Origin: Deltaproteobacteria bacterium
Lineage (GTDB): Bacteria > Myxococcota_A > UBA9160 > JAJDAL01
Reading direction: 5' to 3'
Length of the DNA stretch: 64,000 nt
Assembly (NCBI GenBank): GCA_029261875.1
Contig: JAJDAL010000049.1
Coordinates: forward strand, 62,001 to 126,000
Shown: piece by piece, positions 42,487 to 50,875 of the stretch
Layout: each line of letters opens with the position of its first letter
Position numbering within the stretch: position 1 is the stretch's first letter
Translations under genes and position numbers: made by a program
Notes under the pieces: model-generated
The model's input: the letters and a program-made list of their open reading frames with translations, nothing else
Databases searched by the model: none
What the model was told of the DNA's origin: nothing

Positions 42487-44163
42487 ATGGCTCACGAGTT
42501 CGTCTACACCATGCAGGACCTGAAAAAGGTCGTTCCGCCGGATCGGGTGATTCTCGACGGCATTACCCTGGCGTTCCTGCCCGGAGCCAAGATCGGCGTG
42601 TTGGGCGCGAATGGGGCCGGCAAGAGTTCCCTGCTGCGCGTGATGGCGGGCCTCGACGAGGACTTCCTCGGCGAGGCGCAGCCCACGCCCGGCGTCCGCG
42701 TTGGATTCCTTCCCCAGGAGCCGGATCTCGATCCCGAGAAAGACGTGCGGGGCAACGTGGAAGAAGGCGTCGCGGAAATCCGTGCCCTGCTGCAACGCTT
42801 CGAGGAAGTGAGCAACAAGTTCTCCGAGCCCCTCGACGACGACGCCATGAACGCGCTGTTGGAAGAGCAGGGCAAGATCCAGGACCAGATCGATGCGGCG
42901 GATGCGTGGGAGCTCGATCGCACCCTCGAGATCGCCATGGACGCGCTGCGGGTTCCGGCGGGCGACGCGGACGTGACGAAACTTTCGGGTGGCGAGCGAC
43001 GCCGGGTCGCACTGTGTCGCCTGTTGCTCCAGAAGCCCGATCTCTTGTTGCTCGACGAACCCACCAATCATCTGGACGCCGAATCCGTTGCCTGGCTCGA
43101 ACGCTTCTTGCAGGACTACCCCGGCACCGTCGTCGGCGTGACCCACGATCGCTATTTCCTCGACAACGCGGCGGGCTGGATCCTCGAACTCGACCGGGGC
43201 GCGGGAATCCCCTGGAAGGGCAATTACACCTCGTGGTTGGAACAGAAGAGCGAGCGCCTGCGCATCGAAGAAAAGCAGTCGTCCGCCCGCCAACGCACCC
43301 TCGAACACGAACTCGATTGGGTCCGCATGGCGCCGCGCGCTCGCCAGGCCAAGAGCAAAGCCCGGATCAAGTCCTACGACGCCCTGCGCGATGCGGAGAT
43401 GAAGCGCAGTCAGGAGAACGTCGAGATCGCGATTCCGCCGGGACCGCGATTGGGCGACCTGGTGGTCGAGGCCAAGGGGCTTTCGAAGGGGTACGACGGC
43501 CAGCTGTTGATCGACGACCTTTCGTTCAGCTTGCCGCCCGGGGGCATCGTGGGTGTGATCGGCGCGAACGGCGCGGGCAAGACGACGTTGTTTCGCATGA
43601 TCGTGGGCGACGAAAAACCCGACGCCGGCGAGCTGCGACTCGGCGAGACCGTCAAGCTCGCCTATGTCGATCAATCCCGCGAAGCCTTGAGTGCCGAAAA
43701 GAACGTCTGGGAATGGATCAGCGACGGCGAGGATCGCATCAAGGTGGGCGACCGCGACATGGCGACCCGCGCCTACGTGGCGTCTTTCGGCTTCAAGGGC
43801 GCGGACCAGCAGAAGCTCGTGGGCGCACTGTCGGGCGGCGAACGCAATCGCCTCCACCTGGCGAAATTGATTCGCACCGGTGGCAACGTCCTGCTGCTCG
43901 ATGAGCCCACCAACGATCTCGACGTCGACACCCTGCGCGCCCTCGAAGACGCGCTACTCGGCTTCTCGGGTTGCGCGGTGGTGATCTCGCACGATCGCTG
44001 GTTCCTCGACCGCATCGCGACCCACATCCTGGCCTTCGAAGGCGACAGCCACGTGGAATGGTTCGAGGGCAATTACGAGGAATACGAAGCGGATCGCAAG
44101 CGCCGCCTGGGCGCCGACGCGGACCAACCGCACCGGATCAAATTCAAGAAACTGACCCGCTAG
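42487..44163 (+). CDS. ettA: Energy-dependent translational throttle protein EttA (ABC-F)
   Basis: A 558-residue ABC-F ATPase, the usual length. Two ABC cassettes: Walker A at 40-48 (GANGAGKSS) and 359-367 (GANGAGKTT), signatures LSGGERRR (166-173) and LSGGERNR, and Walker B with catalytic Glu (LLLLDEPTNHLD, E191; LLLLDEPTNDLD in the second). The linker (about 242-320) contains the charged ELDWVRMAPRARQAKSKAR arm that reaches the P-site tRNA in EttA. It binds the ribosomal E site and gates the first peptide bond according to energy state. Start ATG follows a GGGGG tract. It has its own promoter region shared with the oxidoreductase. Confidence 0.95.
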   Translation: MAHEFVYTMQDLKKVVPPDRVILDGITLAFLPGAKIGVLGANGAGKSSLLRVMAGLDEDFLGEAQPTPGVRVGFLPQEPDLDPEKDVRGNVEEGVAEIRALLQRFEEVSNKFSEPLDDDAMNALLEEQGKIQDQIDAADAWELDRTLEIAMDALRVPAGDADVTKLSGGERRRVALCRLLLQKPDLLLLDEPTNHLDAESVAWLERFLQDYPGTVVGVTHDRYFLDNAAGWILELDRGAGIPWKGNYTSWLEQKSERLRIEEKQSSARQRTLEHELDWVRMAPRARQAKSKARIKSYDALRDAEMKRSQENVEIAIPPGPRLGDLVVEAKGLSKGYDGQLLIDDLSFSLPPGGIVGVIGANGAGKTTLFRMIVGDEKPDAGELRLGETVKLAYVDQSREALSAEKNVWEWISDGEDRIKVGDRDMATRAYVASFGFKGADQQKLVGALSGGERNRLHLAKLIRTGGNVLLLDEPTNDLDVDTLRALEDALLGFSGCAVVISHDRWFLDRIATHILAFEGDSHVEWFEGNYEEYEADRKRRLGADADQPHRIKFKKLTR

Positions 44164-44705
44164 GCGCGCATCCCACGGCGACGGTTCCAGGCGAGAAAGC
44201 CAAGCCCAAGCGCGACTCCTGCCAGCGGAGCGGGTTCGGGCACCACTGAGAAGTTGACTCGCACATTCTTGCTTCCGACCCAGAAGAGGGCGGTGGTGGG
44301 TGCGTTCCTGAAAACGACTTCGAAATTTGTTTCGGTGTTCGACTGGAAGAATTCGACGCGGTTCGGATCGGAGTCGTTGATTCGAACCAGGTCTCGAGCG
44401 TTGAATACCGACACCGCGGCAGAATCGAAAACGAGGTGTCCGCCGGGTTCGGATTGTGTATCGAAGCGTCCGAAACTGAACCGGAGGATTGCGCCATCGC
44501 CGTCGACGGACCCTCCGCGGAATACCAGGCTCTGGCTCGGATTGGGACCGTCGCGATTCTCGTCACCGGGAAACCCGAATCCAACGGCTCCCGGATCCAT
44601 CACAATCGGCGCTGCGCCCGCAGGCGTTACCTCGCAGAAGGTGGTGATCAGGAGTAGGGCGAAGGCATAGGAAGCCGCTCGCTTGAGAATGTTGGGGACG
44701 TGCAT
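44160..44705 (-). CDS. PEP-CTERM sorted exported protein
   Basis: A 181-residue exported protein with a signal peptide (AASYAFALLLITTFCEVT then PAGAA) and a C-terminal sorting tail: VPEP at about 156-159, a hydrophobic stretch (LAGVALGLGFLAW), and the basic end NRRRGMRA. This is the PEP-CTERM signal recognised by exosortase and usually linked to extracellular polysaccharide. The body (DENRDGPNPSQSLVFRGG) is beta-rich and has no named domain. Its stop and the EttA stop share the palindrome CTAG at 44160-44163. The window has no exosortase or EPS genes. Upstream 253 bases to DapL hold no gene. Confidence 0.82.
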   Translation of the reverse strand: MHVPNILKRAASYAFALLLITTFCEVTPAGAAPIVMDPGAVGFGFPGDENRDGPNPSQSLVFRGGSVDGDGAILRFSFGRFDTQSEPGGHLVFDSAAVSVFNARDLVRINDSDPNRVEFFQSNTETNFEVVFRNAPTTALFWVGSKNVRVNFSVVPEPAPLAGVALGLGFLAWNRRRGMRA

Positions 44706-44958
44706 GGAATTGAGCCTCAGTTGGGTTGTCGCCGGCCGCCGCTGAATCGCGCTGGCAACCTAAGGGAGACGAGTCAGGTAGGCAAGCATTTCATGAGGAA
44801 TGAATGATGTTTGAGTGAGCGTAGCCGGACGGGTTCTTCATCGGTTTCCGCTGCTTACCGAGTGTTCTGCCGATCCGACTCAACGGCGGCTCAGCCGCGG
44901 AGTGCAGAGTCGCCCGTTACGTGGATGGGGCTTCGGTGGTTTTCTCGCCCGCGGCGGA

Positions 44959-46194
44959 CTAGCTCCCGAAAGCGGTCTTCACGCGCTCGAGGGCGTCGTC
45001 GACGTTTTCTCGGGAATTGAAGGCGGACAGGCGGAAGTAGCCCTCGCCCGAGGGGCCGAATCCGGCGCCGGGGGTGCCGACGACGTGGGACTCGCTGAGT
45101 AGGCGGTCGAAGAATTCCCAGGAGCCCAGTCCCTCGGGTGTGCGCATCCAGATGTAGGGTGCGTGTACACCGCCGAAAACCGTAAAGCCCGCGCTCGACA
45201 GTCCTTCGCGCAAGCGCCGCGCGTTTTCCATATAGAAGGCGACTTGCTCGCCGGTTTGTTTCTTGCCTTCCGGGGTGTAGACCGCGGCGGCGGCGCGTTG
45301 AACGGGATAGGAGACCCCGTTGAACTTGGTCGCTTGGCGGCGCGCCCACTGGGAGTGGATGCTCGAGCGTTCTCCGTTCGGCAGGGTTCCCGTCAATTCC
45401 TTCGGGATCACCGTGTAGGCACAACGAACGCCGGTGAAACCCGCGCGCTTGGAGAAACTGCGCATCTCGATCGCGCATTCGCGCGCGCCGGGGATTTCGA
45501 AGATCGAGTGGGGCAGGGCGGGGTCGGTGATGAAGGCCTCGTAGGCGGCATCGAAAATGAGAATCGCGTCGTTGCTCCGCGCCCAGCCGACCCATTGTTC
45601 GAGTACGTTCCGATCGGCCACCGTGCCGGTCGGGTTGTTGGGGGAACACAGATAGACGAGGTCCACGCGTTGGTCCGGCGGGCCGGGCGCAAACCCGTTG
45701 GCCTCGGTGGCGGCGATGTAGGTGATGCCCGCGTAGCGCCCGTCGGATTGGGCTTCGCCCGTGCGTCCCGCCATGACGTTGGTGTCGACGTAGACGGGAT
45801 AGACGGGATCCGTGACCGCGAACTTGCACTCGCTGCCGAAGATCTCCTGGATGTTGCCGCTGTCGCATTTGCTGCCGTCGGAGACGAAGATCTCATCGCT
45901 CGACAGCTCCACGCCGCGGGCGGCGTAGTCGTGCTCCGCGATGGCGTCGAGCAAGAAGTCGTAACCGCGATCCGGGGGATAGCCGCGAAAACCGTCGGGG
46001 GTGCCGAGTTCGTCCACCGCGTCCCGCATGGCGGACACGATGGCGGGCGCCAGGGGTTCGGTGACGTCGCCGATTCCGAGTCGAATCAGGGGCGCGTCGG
46101 GGTTGGCTTTCGCAAAGGCGGCGACCCGGCGTCCGATCTCCGGGAACAGGTATCCCGCCTGCAACTTCTGGTAGTGCTCGTTGATGCGCGTCAT
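44959..46194 (-). CDS. dapL: LL-diaminopimelate aminotransferase
   Basis: A 411-residue PLP enzyme, exactly the usual DapL length. Motifs: [15 protein letters not shown] near 36-50, [45 protein letters not shown] (182-192), and the PLP lysine K249 in [12 protein letters not shown], with the C-terminal [16 protein letters not shown]. It converts tetrahydrodipicolinate directly to LL-diaminopimelate for lysine and peptidoglycan synthesis, bypassing the acylated route. The upstream frame extends further but ATG 46194 gives the family N-terminus ([18 protein letters not shown]). Presence of DapL is common in plants, Chlamydiae and several deltaproteobacterial lineages. Confidence 0.95.
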   Translation of the reverse strand: MTRINEHYQKLQAGYLFPEIGRRVAAFAKANPDAPLIRLGIGDVTEPLAPAIVSAMRDAVDELGTPDGFRGYPPDRGYDFLLDAIAEHDYAARGVELSSDEIFVSDGSKCDSGNIQEIFGSECKFAVTDPVYPVYVDTNVMAGRTGEAQSDGRYAGITYIAATEANGFAPGPPDQRVDLVYLCSPNNPTGTVADRNVLEQWVGWARSNDAILIFDAAYEAFITDPALPHSIFEIPGARECAIEMRSFSKRAGFTGVRCAYTVIPKELTGTLPNGERSSIHSQWARRQATKFNGVSYPVQRAAAAVYTPEGKKQTGEQVAFYMENARRLREGLSSAGFTVFGGVHAPYIWMRTPEGLGSWEFFDRLLSESHVVGTPGAGFGPSGEGYFRLSAFNSRENVDDALERVKTAFGS

Positions 46195-46276
46195 GCGGAC
46201 ACCATAGCCCGCCGTGCGGCGAGCGGCCGCGGGTCGGGGCGATTTGCGTCGGCGGCGTTCCTGTGAGGGCACCCCG

Positions 46277-47887
46277 CTAGGGATCGATCAATACACCCGG
46301 GTTCAGGACGCGCTTCGGGTCGAGTTCGCGTTTGGCGGCGCGCAGGGCGCGGGCGAACAGGTCCGGGCGTTGGCGATCGTATTGCGGGCGATGATCGCGG
46401 CCCACGGCGTGGTGATGGGTGATGGTTCCGCCCGCGCGTTCGATGGCGTCGCCGGCGGCGGCTTTGATCTCGTCCCATTGTTCGAGTTCGCTGCCGCGGC
46501 GGCCCGGAGCGATCACCGAGTAATAGGGGGCCGGACCGTCGGGGTACACGTGCGTGAATCGGCACGCCACGCTGCCTTCGCCGCAAACCCGTTTGACCGC
46601 GTCCTGGGTGGCCCGCATGACGTCGTCGTGAAACGCCTCGAAGCGATCCCAGGTGATGGCGGTCTCGAAGGTTTCGGAAACCACGGCGTGGCGGGCCAAC
46701 AGGTCTCGGATGTAGGGCATTTGCAAGAACGCCTGACGCCAGGCGCCGGCGGCGCCTTCGCGTCCGCCCCCGCTATCGGTTCGCGTGGTACCGGCGCCCT
46801 CTGGAACCGCTCCGCCGGCGTCGCGTACCAGCTCGAGGGTTCGCTGCATCCACGCATCCGGCGCGTGGTCCGCGGATTCGAAGCCGAGAATCAATACGGC
46901 GTCGTCGCCGCTCCCCGCACCGGCGGTTTGCGCTTCGCGCGGATCGAGCAAGCGACAATTCGAGGGGAAGAGACCCGCTTGGGAGAGTCGCCGTACGGCT
47001 TCCGCACCGGCCTGGAATGCGCGTTCTCCGGCGAAGTGCGCCGTGGCCGAAGCGCGAAAGGTCGGTCGGTCCTGCACGCGCATCCAGGCTTCGGTGATGA
47101 TGCCGAGCGTCCCCTCGGAACCGATCCAGAAGCGGTCGGGACTCGTCCCCGCGCCCGATCCCGGCAAGCGTCGCGTTTCGACGACGCCCTGCGGTGTGAC
47201 GACGCGCAGGCTTTCGACGAAGTCGTCGATGTGGGTGTAGAGCGAGGCGTAGTGTCCGCCGGAACGCGTCGCGATCCAGCCGCCCAGGGTCGAGAATTCG
47301 AAGGACTGCGGGAAATGCCGCAGGGTCAGACCGTGGGGGCGCAATTGGCCTTCGAGGACCGGGCCGAGCGCGCCGCCTTGAATGCGCGCAGCCCGCGACG
47401 ACCGGTCGATTTCGAGAACGCGATCGAGTTTTGTCGTGTCGATCGAGACCGCACCCGCGTAGTCGTCGGAAATGCGCGCCTCGACACCGCCCGCGACGCT
47501 CGAACCGCCGCCGTAGGGGATCGCAGCGGCACCGATCTCGCTGCACCAATCCAGCAGGCCCGCGACTTCCGCCTCGTCGCGCGGAAACGCAACCCAATCC
47601 GGCGCCGCCGCGAAATCGCGCCGCAGAGCGCGGATGATGTCGCGATAACACTTTCCGTAGGTGTGGCCCGCGCGATCGAGGGGAGCCTCGCTCAGAATCG
47701 CGCGCAACGGTTCGGATGCGGCGAAGCGCGGCGCGCGCAGCTCGATCTCTTCGATGCGGGGTACCGGGATGGGATCCGCGAGCCCGCCAAAACGATCGCC
47801 GATCGACTTCGCGATCCCGATCTCCTGTTCCGGCGTAGGGCCGGCTCCTTCATTTCCCCAGCCCCAGAACTTCCGCTGCGCGGTCAT
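46277..47887 (-). CDS. FAD-binding oxidase of the alkyl-DHAP synthase type
   Basis: A 536-residue vanillyl-alcohol-oxidase-fold flavoprotein. Family blocks include [12 protein letters not shown] at the start, SYGKCYRD-like [21 protein letters not shown] (FAD binding), [34 protein letters not shown] and a C-terminal [11 protein letters not shown], matching alkyldihydroxyacetonephosphate synthase (AGPS). AGPS exchanges an acyl for an alkyl chain in ether-lipid synthesis. The HHH motif near the C-terminus is the catalytic tail of that family. The ATG overlaps the LLM gene stop, so the two are one operon. Other FAD/FMN oxidases of the GlcD group are an alternative if the substrate is different. 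Confidence 0.85.
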   Translation of the reverse strand: MTAQRKFWGWGNEGAGPTPEQEIGIAKSIGDRFGGLADPIPVPRIEEIELRAPRFAASEPLRAILSEAPLDRAGHTYGKCYRDIIRALRRDFAAAPDWVAFPRDEAEVAGLLDWCSEIGAAAIPYGGGSSVAGGVEARISDDYAGAVSIDTTKLDRVLEIDRSSRAARIQGGALGPVLEGQLRPHGLTLRHFPQSFEFSTLGGWIATRSGGHYASLYTHIDDFVESLRVVTPQGVVETRRLPGSGAGTSPDRFWIGSEGTLGIITEAWMRVQDRPTFRASATAHFAGERAFQAGAEAVRRLSQAGLFPSNCRLLDPREAQTAGAGSGDDAVLILGFESADHAPDAWMQRTLELVRDAGGAVPEGAGTTRTDSGGGREGAAGAWRQAFLQMPYIRDLLARHAVVSETFETAITWDRFEAFHDDVMRATQDAVKRVCGEGSVACRFTHVYPDGPAPYYSVIAPGRRGSELEQWDEIKAAAGDAIERAGGTITHHHAVGRDHRPQYDRQRPDLFARALRAAKRELDPKRVLNPGVLIDP

Positions 47888-48762
47888 CGACCGGCCGGCG
47901 CCAGGTCGGCGAGCAGATCCGTGTCGGGCCCGAGTCCTCCGTCGGCGCGAATGGGTTGAATGCAGACATGGTCCGCACCCGCGTCCCAATGCGCCCGAAT
48001 CCGTTCGTGGATGGCGGCTTCGTCCCCCCAGGCGACGATCGCATCCACCAAGCGGTCGCTGCCCCCGTCGGCGAAATCCGCGTCTTCGAAACCCAGCCAT
48101 TTGAGGCAGTTCTGATAATTGGGAAGCCCGATGTAGATCCCGATCGCCGTGCGTGCGACCGCCCGCGCCTTCACCGGGTCCGTCTCCCGCAGCACCTTTT
48201 GTTCCGGTGCCAACAACCGTCCGGTCCCCAGTATCTCACGCGCCCGTTTCGTGTGTTCCGGAGTGACGAGATAGGGGTGAGCCCCCGAAGCGCTCTCGCG
48301 TGCCAGCTCGAGCATCTTGGGCCGCAGTGCGGCCAATAGGATCGGCGCTTCGTCCTTCGGTCCCGTGGCGCGATACAGCGCGCCGCGCATCGACTCGAGA
48401 TAGTTCCGCATGGTGGTCACGGGCTTCTTGTATTCGTGCCCCCGAACCCCCGTCACGAGATGCGAATGCGAAACCCCGAGCCCCATCAAGAAGCGCCCGC
48501 CGGAAAGCTCCGCCACGGTCTGCTGAATCGCGCGCATCGTCATCGGATCCCGCGCATAGATGTTCGCGATCCCGGTCGCGAAGTTCAGGCGCTGCGTATT
48601 CGCCGCGAGATACGAGATCAACGCGAACGGATCCCGCCCCACCGCTTCCGGCAGCCAAAGCGCGCCATAGCCCCAGGCTTCGAGCTGATTGGCAAACTTC
48701 GCCGCCTCCGGCGCCTGCAAGTGATCGACCCAAGTCCAAACGCCAAGCTTTCCCAGTTCCAT
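47884..48762 (-). CDS. LLM-class F420-dependent oxidoreductase
   Basis: A 292-residue luciferase-like monooxygenase-fold oxidoreductase. Features: GVWTWVDHL at the start, GYGALWLPEAVGRDPFAL, TGIANIYARDPMTM, FLMGLGVSHSHLV and the C-terminal DHVCIQPIRAD. The pattern fits the F420-dependent LLM families described mainly in Actinobacteria; flavin use is not excluded. A GGAGG site lies eight bases before the ATG. It overlaps the AGPS-like flavoprotein as ATGA. Possible joint role in lipid or steroid-type metabolism is inference. F420 synthesis genes are not in the window. Confidence 0.82.
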   Translation of the reverse strand: MELGKLGVWTWVDHLQAPEAAKFANQLEAWGYGALWLPEAVGRDPFALISYLAANTQRLNFATGIANIYARDPMTMRAIQQTVAELSGGRFLMGLGVSHSHLVTGVRGHEYKKPVTTMRNYLESMRGALYRATGPKDEAPILLAALRPKMLELARESASGAHPYLVTPEHTKRAREILGTGRLLAPEQKVLRETDPVKARAVARTAIGIYIGLPNYQNCLKWLGFEDADFADGGSDRLVDAIVAWGDEAAIHERIRAHWDAGADHVCIQPIRADGGLGPDTDLLADLAPAGR

Positions 48763-48839
48763 TCCACACCACCTCCAACCCGAAGCTTACCCCGGCTGGA
48801 TCGATTTGTAGAAACAAAGGACATTGTGAGAACCAACCG

Positions 48840-48980
48840 ATGCGGGCGGGGAGCGAGGATCCCGAAGCGAAGTAAAGCGCAGCGAGCAGCTAGCAACCGA
48901 ACCCGGCCGAAGCGAAACGCCCCGATCAACGACCCACCGAGCGAGCCATGAGCGGCGGGATCCTCGCTCCCCGCCCGCAT
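48840..48980. repeat. Palindromic element copy 1: 25-bp perfect arms around a 91-nt core
   Basis: Arms at 48840-48864 and 48956-48980 are perfect inverted repeats of 25 bp (left arm begins ATGCGGGCGGGGAG). The 91-nt core (48865-48955), read on the minus strand, opens with CGCTCATGGCTCGCTCG and closes with CGCTGCGCTTTACTTCG, both shared with copy 2 at 59293-59432. The arms of the two copies are unrelated in sequence. The element sits between the LLM gene and the symporter stop. It contains no gene. It could be a structured RNA, a mobile palindrome or a terminator-like REP element. Confidence 0.8.
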
Positions 48981-49052
48981 TGCGCCCCAGCAAGACGCGC
49001 GATCGATGATCCACCGAGCGAGGCATGAGCGTCGGGAGCATCGCGCCCCAGC
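48977..49052. repeat. Partial third copy of the palindromic element, tandem to copy 1
   Basis: A 31-nt block at 49001-49031 matches 48924-48954 of copy 1 at 27 of 31 positions (both contain CCACCGAGCGAG and CATGAGCG). It is followed by a 15-nt direct repeat, GCATTGCGCCCCAGC at 48977-48991 and GCATCGCGCCCCAGC at 49038-49052. The second inverted arm is missing. It reads as a tandem duplication of one half of the element. Confidence 0.55.
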
Positions 49053-49055
49053 CCC

Positions 49056-50507
49056 CTAGGTGCGCTGAAACTCTCCGGCTTTCAGTCGCGCGAGGTAGCG
49101 GTTGAGTTCGCTGCGGACCTTGGGAACGAGGAACAGGATCCCCGCGATATTGGGAAACGCCATGCCGAGAATCATCAGGTCCGAGAATTCGACGACCCGG
49201 GCGAGTTGAGAGACGGCGCCGAACCAGACGAAGGCCAGGAAGATGCCCTTGTAGATCAGGGTCGAACCCTCGCCGAACAGATTCGCCCAGCAGCGCTCGC
49301 CGTAGTAGCTCCACGAAATCTGCGTACTGAACGCAAACAGAACCGCGGTGACCGAGAGCAGAATCGGGAACCAGGGAAACACGCTCGCAAATGCCCAGGA
49401 CGTCATCGAAATGCCGCTGCCCGCATCCGGCGCCGCGTAGGCGCCGGTGACTACGATCACGAGTCCCGTCATGGTGCAGACGATCACGGTGTCGATGAAG
49501 GGTTCGAGGAGCGCGACGATGCCTTCGCGCACGGGCTCTTCCGTCGACGCGGCCGCGTGCGCAATGGGGGCCGAGCCCACGCCGGCTTCGTTGCTGAACG
49601 CGGCGCGGCGGAAACCCTGGATCAGGACGCCCGCGAAACCCCCAAACGCCGCGTCGTTGGAAAACGCGGAGCCCACGATGATCCCCATGCCGTGACCCAG
49701 TTCGCTCGCGTGGTGGAGCAGGATCCACAGCCCACACAACACGTAGACGCTGCACATGATGGGAACCAGAAAGCCCGCGACTTCACCGATGCGCCGAATC
49801 CCGCCGATGATCACGACGCCGACCGCGAGCGCCAGCGCGACGCCGAACACCATGGCGCCGACTTGCCCCTCGAGCAGGGGGACCACACTCGAAACCTGCG
49901 CGTAGGCCTGGTTGGCCTGGAACATGTTGCCGCCGCCGAGGCTTCCGCCGATGCACATGAAGGAGAACACCACCGCGAGGGTGCTTCCCAAGCGCGGAAA
50001 GCCGCGTTCGCGCAGGCCGTCGCGCAGGTAGTGCATGGGACCGCCGGAGACGCGACCGTCTTCACGTACGACGCGATACATCTGTCCGAGCGTGCATTCC
50101 ACGAACTTGGAACTCATGCCGAGCACGCCCGCGACGATCATCCAGAACACGGCGCCCGGGCCGCCCAACCCGACGGCGACCGCGACCCCGGCGATGTTGC
50201 CGAGACCGACCGTGGCGGAAAGCGCTGCCGACAGTGCCTGGAAATGGGTGATTTCACCCGTGTCCGAGACCTTCGAATAGCGACCGCGCGTACAGGCTAC
50301 GGCGTGGCTGAAGGCGCGCAGGTTGATGAAGCGGAAGTAGATCGTGAAGAATGTCGCGCCAAGGATCAGCCACAGCACGACAAGTGGAATCACGGTCGCG
50401 TCGTCCCAGAACCAGACGTCGAAGAAAAACACGGCGGAGATCGTGTCGACGACGTATTCGCCGAACAGCGTCTCCAAACGATCGAGCCACGCGAAGCCAC
50501 CGTCCAC
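49056..50507 (-). CDS. Alanine/sodium symporter, AGCS family
   Basis: A 483-residue integral membrane transporter with about ten hydrophobic segments. AGCS signatures are present: LSATVGLGNIAGVAVAVGLGGPGAVFWM (about 93-120), GGPMHYL, the EVAGFLVPIM region and AAFSNEAGVGSAPIAHAAA (about 309-327), the sodium and substrate binding part of the family. It imports alanine or glycine with Na+. Start is GTG at 50507, with GGGGGG ahead; a GC hairpin lies in the leader. Upstream is 170 bases of divergent region shared with the acyl-CoA synthetase genes. Downstream is palindromic element copy 1. Confidence 0.9.
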   Translation of the reverse strand: MDGGFAWLDRLETLFGEYVVDTISAVFFFDVWFWDDATVIPLVVLWLILGATFFTIYFRFINLRAFSHAVACTRGRYSKVSDTGEITHFQALSAALSATVGLGNIAGVAVAVGLGGPGAVFWMIVAGVLGMSSKFVECTLGQMYRVVREDGRVSGGPMHYLRDGLRERGFPRLGSTLAVVFSFMCIGGSLGGGNMFQANQAYAQVSSVVPLLEGQVGAMVFGVALALAVGVVIIGGIRRIGEVAGFLVPIMCSVYVLCGLWILLHHASELGHGMGIIVGSAFSNDAAFGGFAGVLIQGFRRAAFSNEAGVGSAPIAHAAASTEEPVREGIVALLEPFIDTVIVCTMTGLVIVVTGAYAAPDAGSGISMTSWAFASVFPWFPILLSVTAVLFAFSTQISWSYYGERCWANLFGEGSTLIYKGIFLAFVWFGAVSQLARVVEFSDLMILGMAFPNIAGILFLVPKVRSELNRYLARLKAGEFQRT

Positions 50508-50521
50508 GCCAATCCCCCCCG

Positions 50522-50547
50522 GCGCCGGGCTTGGGGGGAGCCGGCGC
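50522..50547. repeat. GC hairpin in leader of the symporter gene
   Basis: GCGCCGG (50522-50528) pairs with CCGGCGC (50541-50547) across a 12-nt loop rich in G. It lies about 14 bases before the GTG start of the symporter on the minus strand, next to its G-rich ribosome site. It could affect translation; no known riboswitch pattern is seen. Confidence 0.4.
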
Positions 50548-50677
50548 GTCGCTCAAGGCCCTGCATCGGAGCCCCTCGCATTTAGCATAAGTACAGAGCG
50601 CGGCGAGGTTTTTCGCTCTCATGACGCGCGGGGAGCCGGTGACGCGGCGCGTGGTTTCGTCTATCTTCCCCGCCGCC

Positions 50678-50875
50678 ATGGGCAAGAAGAGCGGATCCTC
50701 AGTTCAAAAGCGTCAGCGCGAACTCAAGCGCGCCGAGAAGGCGCAATTGAAGCGCGATCGACGCGAGCAACAGATCGCGGAGTCGGAAACCCGCGACAAC
50801 GTGCACATCGCGACGGAAGAGGATCTGGCTGGCTACGGCTTCCCCGACGAGGACGAGCCCGTCGAGGGAGCGTGA
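50678..50875 (+). CDS. Small highly charged protein, 65 residues
   Basis: The product has KRQRELKRAEKAQLKRDRRE (about 10-29) followed by an acidic tail (FPDEDEPVEGA), a Lys/Arg/Glu-rich coiled coil. The start ATG gives MGKKSGSSVQ and its stop overlaps the next gene's GTG as GTGA, so it is translated with the acyl-CoA synthetase. Codon use matches neighbours. No ribosome site is strong, and no family is recognised. Its tie to the synthetase suggests a small accessory role. Confidence 0.6.
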   Translation: MGKKSGSSVQKRQRELKRAEKAQLKRDRREQQIAESETRDNVHIATEEDLAGYGFPDEDEPVEGA

